Origin: Paenibacillus terricola
GTDB taxonomy: Bacteria; Bacillota; Bacilli; Paenibacillales; Paenibacillaceae
Direction: 5' to 3'
Assembly (NCBI RefSeq): GCF_014779765.1
Contig: NZ_JACXZA010000007.1
Location: 186,001-250,000 of the forward strand
DNA: 64,000 nt
Shown here: piece after piece, positions 17,277-26,011 of the stretch
How the letters are laid out: every line of letters begins with the position of its first letter
Numbering within the stretch: the first letter of the stretch is position 1
The notes under the pieces: model-generated
Told to the model about the DNA's origin: nothing
The model's input: only the letters and a program-made list of their open reading frames with translations
Database searches by the model: none
Made by a program: the position numbers and the translations under genes

Positions 17277-18542
17277 CTATACGCTCTCAGACATCTGAGG
17301 CATGATTACGAACCCGCTTGCCTTCCTTGCTTTCAGAATATGAAGAAGCTGGTGCTGCAGCGAGACTTGGCATGTGACTTTAATAATGACTTCGGCTTTG
17401 CGGCGGGAAGTGAACCTGAACTTGCCCTTAGTGAACAATAACTCGATGGTTAGCCCTATAAGGAAACCTCCAACCATACCGATTAATCCCCATATGATCG
17501 GCCCCAAGTACCATACGAATCCATAGATCGTTCCCAGTATGGAGAAGATTGCCGCACTCATCATCGCTCCGTCCAATATACTCCTGCCGTCAACTTGATG
17601 AATCGAATCAATAATATGTGTATCTGTTACAAGGTTTTCTACCGGCATTGCGACGACCCGATGCGGAGGCACACCCAGCTTCTCTAAATCATGGATGGCC
17701 ATCTCAACGAAAGGCGAGTGCTCGAATGTTGCGATGATTTGCACCGTATTTTGTACATCATCGGCAGGATGTTGTTGTGCCAAATGGTCCGCCCTCGCTC
17801 TAAGGTAACGTACTTGTTCAATGTCGAACAACGTATTGTTCTCATTGACCGATGAATAGGCCTGATAAATCGCAAACGAGTAGATGGAGGGCAAGAAGAG
17901 ATACCAATGCCAATCTACAATAGCAGCTGCGCTGCTGAAATCGCCAAGGAACGAATACAGCCATGATCGGATAGCGACAGCTTTATAACAGACGAATATC
18001 CACCAGCCCAATATAAATGTGCCAATGATCGTACTGCCACCGTAAAGCTGACCCAAGCCAGGAGATATGACGGACCAGACCAGGCCTAGCCACGGATGCT
18101 TTTTATCAAGGACGATGACGTCGAAGAAACTAACCTCAGAAGGTGTGATAGGCGCATCCTCAATCTCGGACAACTTATGGCTTTTGTTTATCTCAACCGC
18201 GCATCGATAACTGTCCCATATGCTATACACATATACACCTACGTACATCAGAGCCCAATCCTCATTCAGGATTTCCCTCGCCTCGTCGAAGCGCCCAAGA
18301 AACGATAATGCGATCGCCATATTGATATTGGCCTTACTGTTTATAACTAGCTCCCATATGACCAGCACGAAGCCGTAAAAATACTTGCCGATAAACATGT
18401 GCCCGAACCCTGGAAAAGATGCCGCCCACCAAGCCGCAATCCAGGGCGGACGAGGGTACACCGAGTTGATTCCAAAAACGGATATTTTCCCTTTGGGATA
18501 ACGGGGGTTTATGCTGGATGACTGGAATCGCTGGTGTGGCAT
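17277..18542 (-). CDS. Multi-pass membrane protein with duplicated TM2-like units
   Basis: A 421-residue protein. Two homologous halves each begin with a TM2-like motif: WWAASFPGFGHMFIGKYFYG near residue 37 and SVISPGLGQLYGGSTIIG near 157. Each half continues with membrane helices. The C-terminal part (from about 255) has an ATFEHSPFVEMAIHDLEKLGVP-type segment reminiscent of general stress/heat-resistance proteins, then a glycine-rich double helix (IIWGLIGMVGGFLIGLTIE). The ATG at 18542 has GGGGAGGTT upstream. The function is unknown; an internal duplication fused to a stress-type tail is unusual. Confidence 0.6.
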   Translation of the reverse strand: MPHQRFQSSSINPRYPKGKISVFGINSVYPRPPWIAAWWAASFPGFGHMFIGKYFYGFVLVIWELVINSKANINMAIALSFLGRFDEAREILNEDWALMYVGVYVYSIWDSYRCAVEINKSHKLSEIEDAPITPSEVSFFDVIVLDKKHPWLGLVWSVISPGLGQLYGGSTIIGTFILGWWIFVCYKAVAIRSWLYSFLGDFSSAAAIVDWHWYLFLPSIYSFAIYQAYSSVNENNTLFDIEQVRYLRARADHLAQQHPADDVQNTVQIIATFEHSPFVEMAIHDLEKLGVPPHRVVAMPVENLVTDTHIIDSIHQVDGRSILDGAMMSAAIFSILGTIYGFVWYLGPIIWGLIGMVGGFLIGLTIELLFTKGKFRFTSRRKAEVIIKVTCQVSLQHQLLHILKARKASGFVIMPQMSESV

Positions 18543-18600
18543 CAATAACCTCCCCCGATCGGTCTTTGATCTTCAAACCCTCTTCGCAACCATAAATTGC

Positions 18601-19476
18601 TCAAATTTCCATTTGGTTATTCCTGCTCATATTCGCGAATCGCGGACCGGGTATAAAGCCCGCCTTGCGATACAAGCCTTCAGCAGAATTGCCCACCGTT
18701 ACACATAGCTTAACGACAGGCGCATATGGGTGCGCCTTCGCCCTGATCCAATTCAACATATATTCGCCCAGACGTCTGTTCCGGTATGACGGAAGCACAC
18801 AGATCTCGCCGATCTCGGCGAATCTCAGCGGGATCGCAGCGCTAATACCTGCGATGCACAGACCAGCAATCCGCTGATCCTGATCATTCCACAGATATAG
18901 TGACAGATTGTTTGGCGCGTAGATCTGCAGTAAACGCTCGACGTCTTTCTTAACTTCCTCTTCGGTCGGCGTACCATAAATCTCGTAGTCTGTTCCCCCG
19001 ACGTAGCCTTCCCTTATTGCTCTGGCGAGCGCTGTCCGATCTACAGATTGATCCAGGACATGCAAGGAGTATCCCTCAGGCAACGCTGCAACTATGTCAG
19101 GGTCCGTCGGACAGCACATGACCTGCCGTGTGACATCCAGCCGATATGCGAACGATTGCAATATCTCTACGTCCTGTGAGAGAACGCCTCTAATATGAAT
19201 GATAGTCTTACAGCAGCTAAATAAAGTTTTCCAGAAAATCGTTCTGTCTGCAAAAGGTGCGATCAGAAACGGATAGATGACCGTATCGTTCATAATAATT
19301 GCGCCGCCAATCCGAACACCGTCACGCACGACCCAGTAGCATTGATCCGTGAACTTCGTATCCTCGAGCCGGGCTTTCCAGTCGTACCACATTTCGATAT
19401 CCGCATTGGCATACAGCACCTGATACACGGCGAATAAGTCTCGTTCAGCTTGTTCTATTTGATAGAAGGACATAGA
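18601..19476 (-). CDS. GNAT family N-acetyltransferase
   Basis: A 291-residue acetyltransferase. The C-terminal half carries the acetyl-CoA fold: IGEICVLPSYRNRRLGEYMLNWI (motif A) and CVTVGNSAEGLYRKAGF (motif B). The N-terminal half looks like a degenerate second GNAT domain. The ATG at 19476 opens at the usual start of such proteins; the longer open frame upstream is a leader RNA that contains an intrinsic terminator. The leader suggests attenuation or riboswitch control. The substrate is unknown. Confidence 0.8.
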   Translation of the reverse strand, partial: SMSFYQIEQAERDLFAVYQVLYANADIEMWYDWKARLEDTKFTDQCYWVVRDGVRIGGAIIMNDTVIYPFLIAPFADRTIFWKTLFSCCKTIIHIRGVLSQDVEILQSFAYRLDVTRQVMCCPTDPDIVAALPEGYSLHVLDQSVDRTALARAIREGYVGGTDYEIYGTPTEEEVKKDVERLLQIYAPNNLSLYLWNDQDQRIAGLCIAGISAAIPLRFAEIGEICVLPSYRNRRLGEYMLNWIRAKAHPYAPVVKLCVTVGNSAEGLYRKAGFIPGPRFANMSRNNQMEI

Positions 19477-19515
19477 TAGACTCCGTTCTTTAGTTGGATT
19501 GTTAGCTTGGTGAAA

Positions 19516-19726
19516 CACAAAAAAACCACCTACCGATCTCTCGGATAGGAGGCATATGCGTGCAGACACAAGGACCCCTTGCCTCATTCGGAGACAATGT
19601 TCCTTCTGCCTATATCGAAAAAAGCCCGCACTAACCCTATCCAAGAAAATCGTTGGGACGATTGTTCATAGAGATAGAATTAGTGAATCATCGGCTTAGG
19701 TCACCCTTCCCATTGCTAGTGTCCTG
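19516..19726 (-). ncRNA. Structured 5' leader with terminator/antiterminator (riboswitch-like)
   Basis: Transcription from the promoter at 19727-19755 gives a leader of about 205 nt before a terminator at 19519-19552 (CCTATCCGA, GAGA loop, TCGGTAGG, then T7). The 5' arm of that terminator (19541-19549) is also complementary over nine pairs, one of them G-U, to TTGGATAGG upstream (19636-19644). Between the two competing partners a long hairpin forms (GCAGA/TCTGC, AAGGA/TCCTT, TTGTCTC/GAGGCAA). This is classic attenuator architecture. None of the common aptamer signatures I know was recognised. Confidence 0.65.
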
Positions 19727-19755
19727 AATATATCACACCATCCACCAAATTCCAA
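19727..19755 (-). promoter_or_regulatory. Sigma-A promoter of the GNAT leader
   Basis: On the minus strand, TTGGAA (19750-19755) and TATATT (19727-19732) are separated by exactly 17 bases, placing the start site near 19720. Confidence 0.65.
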
Positions 19756-19894
19756 CAAAAGCAGTTAACATAGCATTCTTGCGTACTCTCGTTCCCCATG
19801 ATAGCCTATTATATGGATATACATTTATACCAAATACAAGAAACCAACAGAGGCATTTCCCGTATAAATGTAGACTATGAATTCAGGAGGTATT

Positions 19895-21982
19895 ATGAGA
19901 GCTAAGAGATTGTTTCTGCTGTCGTCTATTATGTCCATGATGCTAGCGGTGCTTGCCCCGCTGAATGCATTCGCAGCCACGCCAGGCGATGCGTCCTCTT
20001 CCTATGCGACAACAACGAAGGCCGCTGCTGAGAAGGCGTCCCTGTTGACCAAGCAATACGGCACGACAAGCGTGCAATATGCGCTTATCGATCAGGGCAA
20101 GATCGTCGTCTCCGGACAATCGGGCAAGAACGATGTCGCTGGGAAGATCCCCCTAACCGCTAATACCATGTACGGCATCGGCTCGACCAGCAAAGTGTTC
20201 ACTGCGGCAGCTGTCATGCAGCTCGTCGATGCAGGGAAAGTCGACCTCGACAAGCCGGTTGTGCAGTACATTCCGGAATTCAAGATGAAGGATGAGCGGT
20301 ATAAGCAAATTACGCCTCGTATGCTGCTTAACCATTCCGCCGGCATCGCGGGAACTGCGTCCCGGAACGCCTCCCTCTTCTCCGACAACGACACATTCGC
20401 GCACGATAACCTTCTCAAGCAGTTGTCGACACAAGTATTGAAGGCCGATCCAGGCGCTTTCTCGGTGTATTGCAATGATTGTTTCTCTCTTTCCGAGATT
20501 CTTGTTGAGAAAGTGAGCGGCACTGACTTCACAAGCTACATTCATGAGCATTTCTCGGAGCCCCTTGGTATGACGAATACAGGGACACCGCAAGATGACT
20601 TGGACGAGTCTCGAATGGCTGCACTTTATCTTTCGCCTTACGAGCAGCAGCTTCCGAATGAGACGACTAACTTCATTGGTGCTGGCGGAATCTATTCTAC
20701 GGCCGCAGATCTCGCTCGGTTCTCCCAGATCTTCACAGGTCAAGCGGAAGGACTCTCCTCCAAATCCGCGAACGCAATGGCGCAGCCGGAGTACAAGAAC
20801 GGCCTATGGCCGGAAGACGCGGACAACTCGATCGGGTATGGGCTTGGTTGGGACAGCGTCGATCTATTCCCGTTCGGGGATTACGGTATTCAGGCGCTGA
20901 CCAAAGGCGGGGATACGATTCTGTATCACTCGTCGATCGTTGTGCTCCCTGAGCAGAACATGGCCGCTGCAGTTCTATCGTCTGGAGGCAGCAGCGCGTT
21001 AAACCAACTGTTGGCTACCCAAATTCTGCTCCAAGCGCTGAAGGAGAAAGGAGCCATCGATGATATCAAGCCTGGCAAATCGTTCGGATTGCCTGTTAAG
21101 GCTGACATGCCTCAGGAACTGCTTGGAGAAGCAGGCGTCTATGGATCGTCTACTCAGCTTCTGATGGTGGGCATCACCAAGGACGGCCTGTTGTCGCTTG
21201 CGTCGCCTCAAGATCCTAGTTCCCCTGCCGAGACGTATACGTACTCAGCGGATGGCTCGTTCATCAATGCGAATGGAAGCGCGAAGATCAATCTCGTGAA
21301 GGAGAGGAACGGCCGTACGTACTTATGGGTTCGCCAATACGCGCTTGTGCCAGGACTCGGCCAGATTGCTGTATCCGAATATGTCGACGAGAAGCTCTCG
21401 GCGAACGACATCTCCGACGAGACGCGCGCTGCATGGCAGGGGCGGGATGGCAAACGTTATTTTCTCGTCAGCGAGAAATATACGTCGATGGCCTACTTGG
21501 TAGCCTCCTCCGCACAGGTTCAGCTGTTCAAGAACGTCCCTGGTTATATCATGTCCCATAAAATTACGGGTCCGGACACCGCAGCGTCCGACCTTCAGAT
21601 TCCGGCAATAGGCGGACGAGACAATGGTCCCGTTCAATTCTTCAATCAGCAGCAGGGCGATACCACTGCGGAGTATCTCCAAGCCTCCGGCTATCGGTAT
21701 ATTAGCCAAGATAATGTGTGGCCGATCTATCAAGGCAAGCACGCTTGGGTTACGATCCCGACAAGCGGCGATGCCAAATGGTATACGATTCCTGACGCTG
21801 CAGCAGGCCGGACGATGCACGTGACGCTCCCTTCAGCTGGCTCCTATGCGGTATATGACGAGAACGGGGCGATTGTTGCTTTCAGCATCATCAATGACGG
21901 GCCAGTCGTGCTGCCGAAGAACGGTACGATCGTATTCGCGGGCGATGCAGGAGCTAAGTTTGACGTCACGTTAACGAAATAA
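19895..21982 (+). CDS. Secreted beta-lactamase-family serine hydrolase
   Basis: A 695-residue exported protein. The signal peptide covers about residues 1-28 (cleavage after NAFA). The catalytic domain (about 45-390) has the SxxK motif STSK at 97-100, a YCN motif and a KGGDT block, as in class C beta-lactamase/D-aminopeptidase-type hydrolases. The C-terminal 300 residues are beta-rich and unassigned, and no cell-wall anchor is seen. AGGAGGT before the ATG at 19895 decides the start. A likely role is peptidoglycan or peptide/ester hydrolysis at the cell surface. Confidence 0.85.
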   Translation: MRAKRLFLLSSIMSMMLAVLAPLNAFAATPGDASSSYATTTKAAAEKASLLTKQYGTTSVQYALIDQGKIVVSGQSGKNDVAGKIPLTANTMYGIGSTSKVFTAAAVMQLVDAGKVDLDKPVVQYIPEFKMKDERYKQITPRMLLNHSAGIAGTASRNASLFSDNDTFAHDNLLKQLSTQVLKADPGAFSVYCNDCFSLSEILVEKVSGTDFTSYIHEHFSEPLGMTNTGTPQDDLDESRMAALYLSPYEQQLPNETTNFIGAGGIYSTAADLARFSQIFTGQAEGLSSKSANAMAQPEYKNGLWPEDADNSIGYGLGWDSVDLFPFGDYGIQALTKGGDTILYHSSIVVLPEQNMAAAVLSSGGSSALNQLLATQILLQALKEKGAIDDIKPGKSFGLPVKADMPQELLGEAGVYGSSTQLLMVGITKDGLLSLASPQDPSSPAETYTYSADGSFINANGSAKINLVKERNGRTYLWVRQYALVPGLGQIAVSEYVDEKLSANDISDETRAAWQGRDGKRYFLVSEKYTSMAYLVASSAQVQLFKNVPGYIMSHKITGPDTAASDLQIPAIGGRDNGPVQFFNQQQGDTTAEYLQASGYRYISQDNVWPIYQGKHAWVTIPTSGDAKWYTIPDAAAGRTMHVTLPSAGSYAVYDENGAIVAFSIINDGPVVLPKNGTIVFAGDAGAKFDVTLTK

Positions 21983-22003
21983 ACAACGGCAGCGATAATG
22001 TAT

Positions 22004-22038
22004 GGCCGGTATTCTCATTGCGAGAATATCGGCCTTTT
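22004..22038 (+). terminator. Terminator after serine hydrolase gene
   Basis: GGCCGGTATTCTC pairs with GAGAATATCGGCC and is followed by TTTTC. Confidence 0.85.
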
Positions 22039-22170
22039 CTACGTCATTGTTGCAGCATGGTTACCTCGTATTATTCACCTTCTATCATCGGTAATTCCAT
22101 GAAATTCATAGAAAAAATTGTCGAATAATGGTACGATTATTCGGAATATTCTACTAGAAAGGTGATGTTC

Positions 22171-24558
22171 GTGGTAACCAATCGTATTGGATTCAAATAT
22201 GTTATCCTCCTTCTTCTAGTCGTTATGCTCGTACCGATGAACGCCATTACGACAGTCGCGGCAGCCAAGACGAGCGCCGTCAAAGTTCAATTCCCTACCC
22301 AGACATACAAAGTGGCAGTAGGAAGCACGCTTACGCTGCGTGCCACAACGCAGCCGAAAGTGACATTCGCCTACTCCAGCAACAGCTCGAAGGTAGCGAC
22401 CGTTACCCAGGCGGGCGTCGTGACAGGCAAAAGCGTAGGCAAAGCAAAAATCACAGCAACAGTGACGCAGAAGGGCTACACGGGATACGCATCCATCACT
22501 GTAGAGGTAACGGCGGCCAAGGGCACCGGCGGCTCCAGCACGACTTCGAATACGACCAACCCTGCTGATCTGAAGAAGGTTGTCTTCAAAGATCCCAATC
22601 TAGAAGCCGTTATTCGGGGCATTATCGCGAAGCCGAGCGGCGACATTTTGGTCAAAGACGTACTAGGCATTAAGGCAATAACGAACGCTCAAATCTATCG
22701 TTATTCAACCGCTCGCATCCGCGATCTGAGCGGCCTTGAGGCTGTTCGCAATCTGACTTCGTTGGATCTGTTCAACAACCTGGTGACCGATATTAGCCCA
22801 CTAGCGAATTTGACGCAATTGAAGAAGCTCGATATCGGCTATAACAGCGTTCGGGACCTCACGCCGCTGAAGAATCTGAAGCTGGAAGAGCTGCATGCGA
22901 TTTATAATTTTATAACCGATGTGAAGCCAATAGCTGGTGTTACGACACTCAAGTCTCTCTGGATCTCTTACAACAACGTCCGAGATATTAGTGCACTGAA
23001 AAGCCTGACCCGATTGGAAGGATTGCAGGCTTCTAATAATGTCATCTCCGATATTTCGATCATCGATCAGATGCCTAAGCTGCAGGGCGTCCGATTCGCA
23101 GATAACCCATTGCTGGATGCCGCTCCTGCCCTTCGCAAGGAAGGTCATGATGAGGATAAGGCGCTGAAGAATGCTGCAACTGCCGGTCAAGAGGCGAAGG
23201 ATGTTATCGCACGCCTCATTAAGCCAGGCATGTCCGATCTCGAGAAGGAAACAGCCATTCATGACTATCTGCTCAGCAAAATCACTTACGACTGGCAATA
23301 TTACAGCTATAACATTAAGACAGGCACCGACCCTGGCGGCATCTATGGCGCGCTGGTTGAAGGCATCTCGGTATGCGAAGGTTATGCCAAAGCGATGAAT
23401 GTTCTCGGCCATTTGGCTGGACTAGACATCATGTATGTATCGGGCACCTCGCTCGGCGGGGTCGGACATGCTTGGAATTTGGTCAAAATCAACGGCGCTT
23501 ACGCGCATGTCGATGCGACTTGGGATGATGGTAATCCATGGTTGCAAGAGGAGCAGAACAACTTCTATAAACGTGCCCACTTCAATCTCTCGCAAAATCA
23601 ACGCTTGAATGAAATCCACTGGGATACCGATCGTTATCCCACTGCTTTCAGTGATGCGGTTGCTCCATCGTCGAACGACTACCGCATCAAAGTGTCCTTC
23701 AACGCCGAAATTCCAGTTACGCGGGACACGATCGTGTGGGCGATTCTGAGCCTTCAATGGAAAGACGGAGACTATGTCTCTTACCATGATGTAAAGACGC
23801 AGCTGATCTTCAAAGGGAATACGAAGACGGTAGAAGGCGAACTGATCGTTCCCGTAGACGTCCCTCTCTCCTCGGGACAAGTCGACTACACATTCAAATA
23901 TGAGCTGTACACGACAGGCGAAGGCGTTCGTTTCGGCTTCGATCTCATGAAGGATCCATTCCTCTTCAACGGCAACGGCATACGGGGTTCCTACCTGACC
24001 GGTACGATGAAGAATCCGAATGAAACGCTGAAGCTGACACTTCTGAAGGTCGGCAGCCAAGGAACGTCCTACAGTCAGACGGAATCGACAGGAATGGCGG
24101 ACAGCCTTAACGGAAGCTGGTTCGAGACGTATGTGAGCCAATCTTTCCCGCAGCCAGACGGTTCGGCATACAATATGTATAACATCCACAACGTCGGCTC
24201 GTTCACGCTGCCTGCCTACAGCGCAGTGTACGTAACGGCGGGAAGCAACGTTCAGAAATTCGAGGACCAATACTATAATTACAACTTTGGAGGCAAGCTG
24301 CTTGTTGCCAACCATACAGACTCTCCGAAGGTCATTAATGCCAAGGATATCGAGTTCTCGCTAAGCGGAATGTATACGGACAGCGGGGGTACGATCACGC
24401 TTCCTGATGGCACAAGCTTCAAGGAGAAGTCGACGGGACCGTACATTCGATTCATCGCTTTCGACGGAGACTTCGATGAAGCAACTCCGCTGGATGAGAT
24501 CATCCGGGCCAACAAGCATCGCTTCGTTGGCGAATGGATTACGGTAAGCCCTAAGTAA
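22171..24558 (+). CDS. Secreted Ig-like/LRR/transglutaminase-like protein
   Basis: A protein of about 795 residues. The order is: signal peptide (to about 33), BIG2-like domain (about 36-112, with STLTLRATTQP and GVVTGKSVGKAKITAT), Ser/Thr linker, and an internalin-type leucine-rich repeat block (about 130-305, five units such as LTSLDLFNNLVTDISPLANL). A transglutaminase-like domain follows (about 345-480) with a Cys in SVCEGYAKAMN, His in GGVGHAWNLV and Asp in HVDATWDDG, so the triad is intact. The C-terminal region is unassigned. The GTG at 22171 is preferred, with AAAGGTGA upstream; a GTG at 22162 is possible. No anchoring motif is visible. Confidence 0.85.
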   Translation: MVTNRIGFKYVILLLLVVMLVPMNAITTVAAAKTSAVKVQFPTQTYKVAVGSTLTLRATTQPKVTFAYSSNSSKVATVTQAGVVTGKSVGKAKITATVTQKGYTGYASITVEVTAAKGTGGSSTTSNTTNPADLKKVVFKDPNLEAVIRGIIAKPSGDILVKDVLGIKAITNAQIYRYSTARIRDLSGLEAVRNLTSLDLFNNLVTDISPLANLTQLKKLDIGYNSVRDLTPLKNLKLEELHAIYNFITDVKPIAGVTTLKSLWISYNNVRDISALKSLTRLEGLQASNNVISDISIIDQMPKLQGVRFADNPLLDAAPALRKEGHDEDKALKNAATAGQEAKDVIARLIKPGMSDLEKETAIHDYLLSKITYDWQYYSYNIKTGTDPGGIYGALVEGISVCEGYAKAMNVLGHLAGLDIMYVSGTSLGGVGHAWNLVKINGAYAHVDATWDDGNPWLQEEQNNFYKRAHFNLSQNQRLNEIHWDTDRYPTAFSDAVAPSSNDYRIKVSFNAEIPVTRDTIVWAILSLQWKDGDYVSYHDVKTQLIFKGNTKTVEGELIVPVDVPLSSGQVDYTFKYELYTTGEGVRFGFDLMKDPFLFNGNGIRGSYLTGTMKNPNETLKLTLLKVGSQGTSYSQTESTGMADSLNGSWFETYVSQSFPQPDGSAYNMYNIHNVGSFTLPAYSAVYVTAGSNVQKFEDQYYNYNFGGKLLVANHTDSPKVINAKDIEFSLSGMYTDSGGTITLPDGTSFKEKSTGPYIRFIAFDGDFDEATPLDEIIRANKHRFVGEWITVSPK

Positions 24559-24564
24559 AGATGG

Positions 24565-24595
24565 ATCGCCTTCCTGCGGGAAGGCGATTTTCTTT
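24565..24595 (+). terminator. Terminator after LRR-transglutaminase gene
   Basis: ATCGCCTTCC pairs with GGAAGGCGAT, followed by TTTCTTTT. Confidence 0.85.
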
Positions 24596-24665
24596 TGGAC
24601 ACACTCAATAAATTTCCTTCAATAATGAAAAACTGCCGACGGATGCCGGCAGTCCATGTTTAGGA

Positions 24666-25112
24666 CTATTCGAGCTGAAGCAGACGTACGATCTCGCCGT
24701 CTATTACCTCTTCACTAACTCGCATAAATCCTAACGATTCGTATAACTTCCCTGCAATTTCATTACTTGGCCTATGCCCAATCATAATTCTCTTGCAGCT
24801 TAACTCACTCATCAGCTGAATCAGGACCTCCATCGCTTCCCTGCCATAACCTTTGCCTTGATGTTGTTCATCAATCATGAGGGCTGGAATCCAGCAGTTA
24901 TCATCCTGATCCGCGCTCGTACAATAAACGAGGAATCCAACTACGCGGCCTTCCGCATAAATGGCACGCAATTCAAAGTCATGGACAAACTTAGACTCTG
25001 CAATCCAGTAGACGACAGGTGCAGGAAAAACACTGCGCTGCTCGGGTGTAACATTAAGCTGGGTACATGCATACCAGTTGTCGATCGATACTGGCTGTAG
25101 GGTAACTGTCAC
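24666..25112 (-). CDS. GNAT family N-acetyltransferase
   Basis: A 148-residue GNAT with the acetyl-CoA motif IDEQHQGKGYGREAMEVL and a C-terminal NEIAGKLYESLGFMRVSEEVIDGEIV block. The ending GExVxxL and the overall plan resemble the BltD/spermidine acetyltransferase group. The GTG at 25112 is chosen because GGAGGA sits just before it; the longer frame to 25145 would include the ribosome binding site. Confidence 0.85.
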   Translation of the reverse strand: MTVTLQPVSIDNWYACTQLNVTPEQRSVFPAPVVYWIAESKFVHDFELRAIYAEGRVVGFLVYCTSADQDDNCWIPALMIDEQHQGKGYGREAMEVLIQLMSELSCKRIMIGHRPSNEIAGKLYESLGFMRVSEEVIDGEIVRLLQLE

Positions 25113-25325
25113 GCGATCATTCCTCCGTATTGCAGAGGAATCCATCCTCTGCGATTATTTTGTAACCTTTCTTATAGCGGCTGTCATATTGGTCTTGGTC
25201 ATAGCGCATCACTCCTAACCGTAATAAAAAACCTAGTGTAGTTATTCGCTTATTAATTAAGTACGTCCTTCCTAGGCAAATAAAATAAGACCCCCGCCAC
25301 TTACCCGCGGGAGTCCCACTGATTA

Positions 25326-25910
25326 TCATACCGAAGCGGAATGATCGTTCGAATTCGTCTTATGCCTGCTCCACGGCGTGCCTAGTATCGGAAGCGCCCA
25401 CCGATCGAGCCCATACCAGCCAGCTACCTTCCAGCCTAGGACAAGCCATGTCGCCAGAATAAACAGCAGCGGATTCGTACTCAGCGTGCCGGCGAACAGG
25501 AAGCTCGCATTCATGAAGGCTCCGAAGAAGGCCGCAACGCCCGTCAATAAGCCGAGAATAAGCCCCAGCCCGACCGCCGTCTCGCCAAAAGCTACAATAT
25601 AAGAAAACACTTTGGCATGTGGCAGCACCATATTCTCAAGGAATGATGCGTACCAGCCCGTTACGTCCTTCCCATCGGCCGCCTTGCCGAGAGCGCCGTT
25701 CACGAAGCCAGTAAGCCCTGTGCCTGCCTTGCTTCCGACCCAGTTCTCGTTCGTAAGCTTATGCCAACCCGCATTGATCCACGCATAACCTAAGTACAGC
25801 CGAATGATTAACCATAGCAGTCCGGATCTCGTGTTGTTGAACAGAAAATTAGAAACTGGGTTCTCTGGAACGATAATGCGTTTCCCCTGCAGTTCTTCCT
25901 TAATCGTCAC
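25326..25910 (-). CDS. DoxX family membrane protein
   Basis: A protein of about 194 residues with four to five membrane helices. It begins RLYLGYAWINAGWHKLTN and carries FGETAVGLGLILGLLTGVAAFFGAFMN, both typical of DoxX/thiosulfate:quinone oxidoreductase small subunit-like proteins. The GTG at 25910 has GAGGTGA upstream; an ATG at 25916 is an alternative. It stands alone, with no DoxA-like or redox partner nearby, so its substrate is open. Confidence 0.8.
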   Translation of the reverse strand: MTIKEELQGKRIIVPENPVSNFLFNNTRSGLLWLIIRLYLGYAWINAGWHKLTNENWVGSKAGTGLTGFVNGALGKAADGKDVTGWYASFLENMVLPHAKVFSYIVAFGETAVGLGLILGLLTGVAAFFGAFMNASFLFAGTLSTNPLLFILATWLVLGWKVAGWYGLDRWALPILGTPWSRHKTNSNDHSASV

Positions 25911-26011
25911 ACACATCACCTCAGATTGGAATGATTTCACCCAGATGGTAAACCATTTCCCTTCATTTGTAAATCAACGATGTGTTAAGATTCGTCGGGT
26001 CAGCTGCTCGG

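Noticed and set aside
19516-19726. T-box, SAM, lysine, FMN, TPP, cobalamin or M-box identity for the GNAT leader
   Set aside because: The conserved cores remembered for these classes were looked for and not found. AGGGTTAGTGCGGG only faintly recalls a T-box and lacks the stem I motifs.
25117-25209. 30-codon minus-strand frame before the GNAT gene (MRYDQDQYDSRYKKGYKII)
   Set aside because: Its end overlaps the GNAT ribosome binding site, and its own ribosome binding site is poorly spaced. A leader peptide is possible but unsupported.
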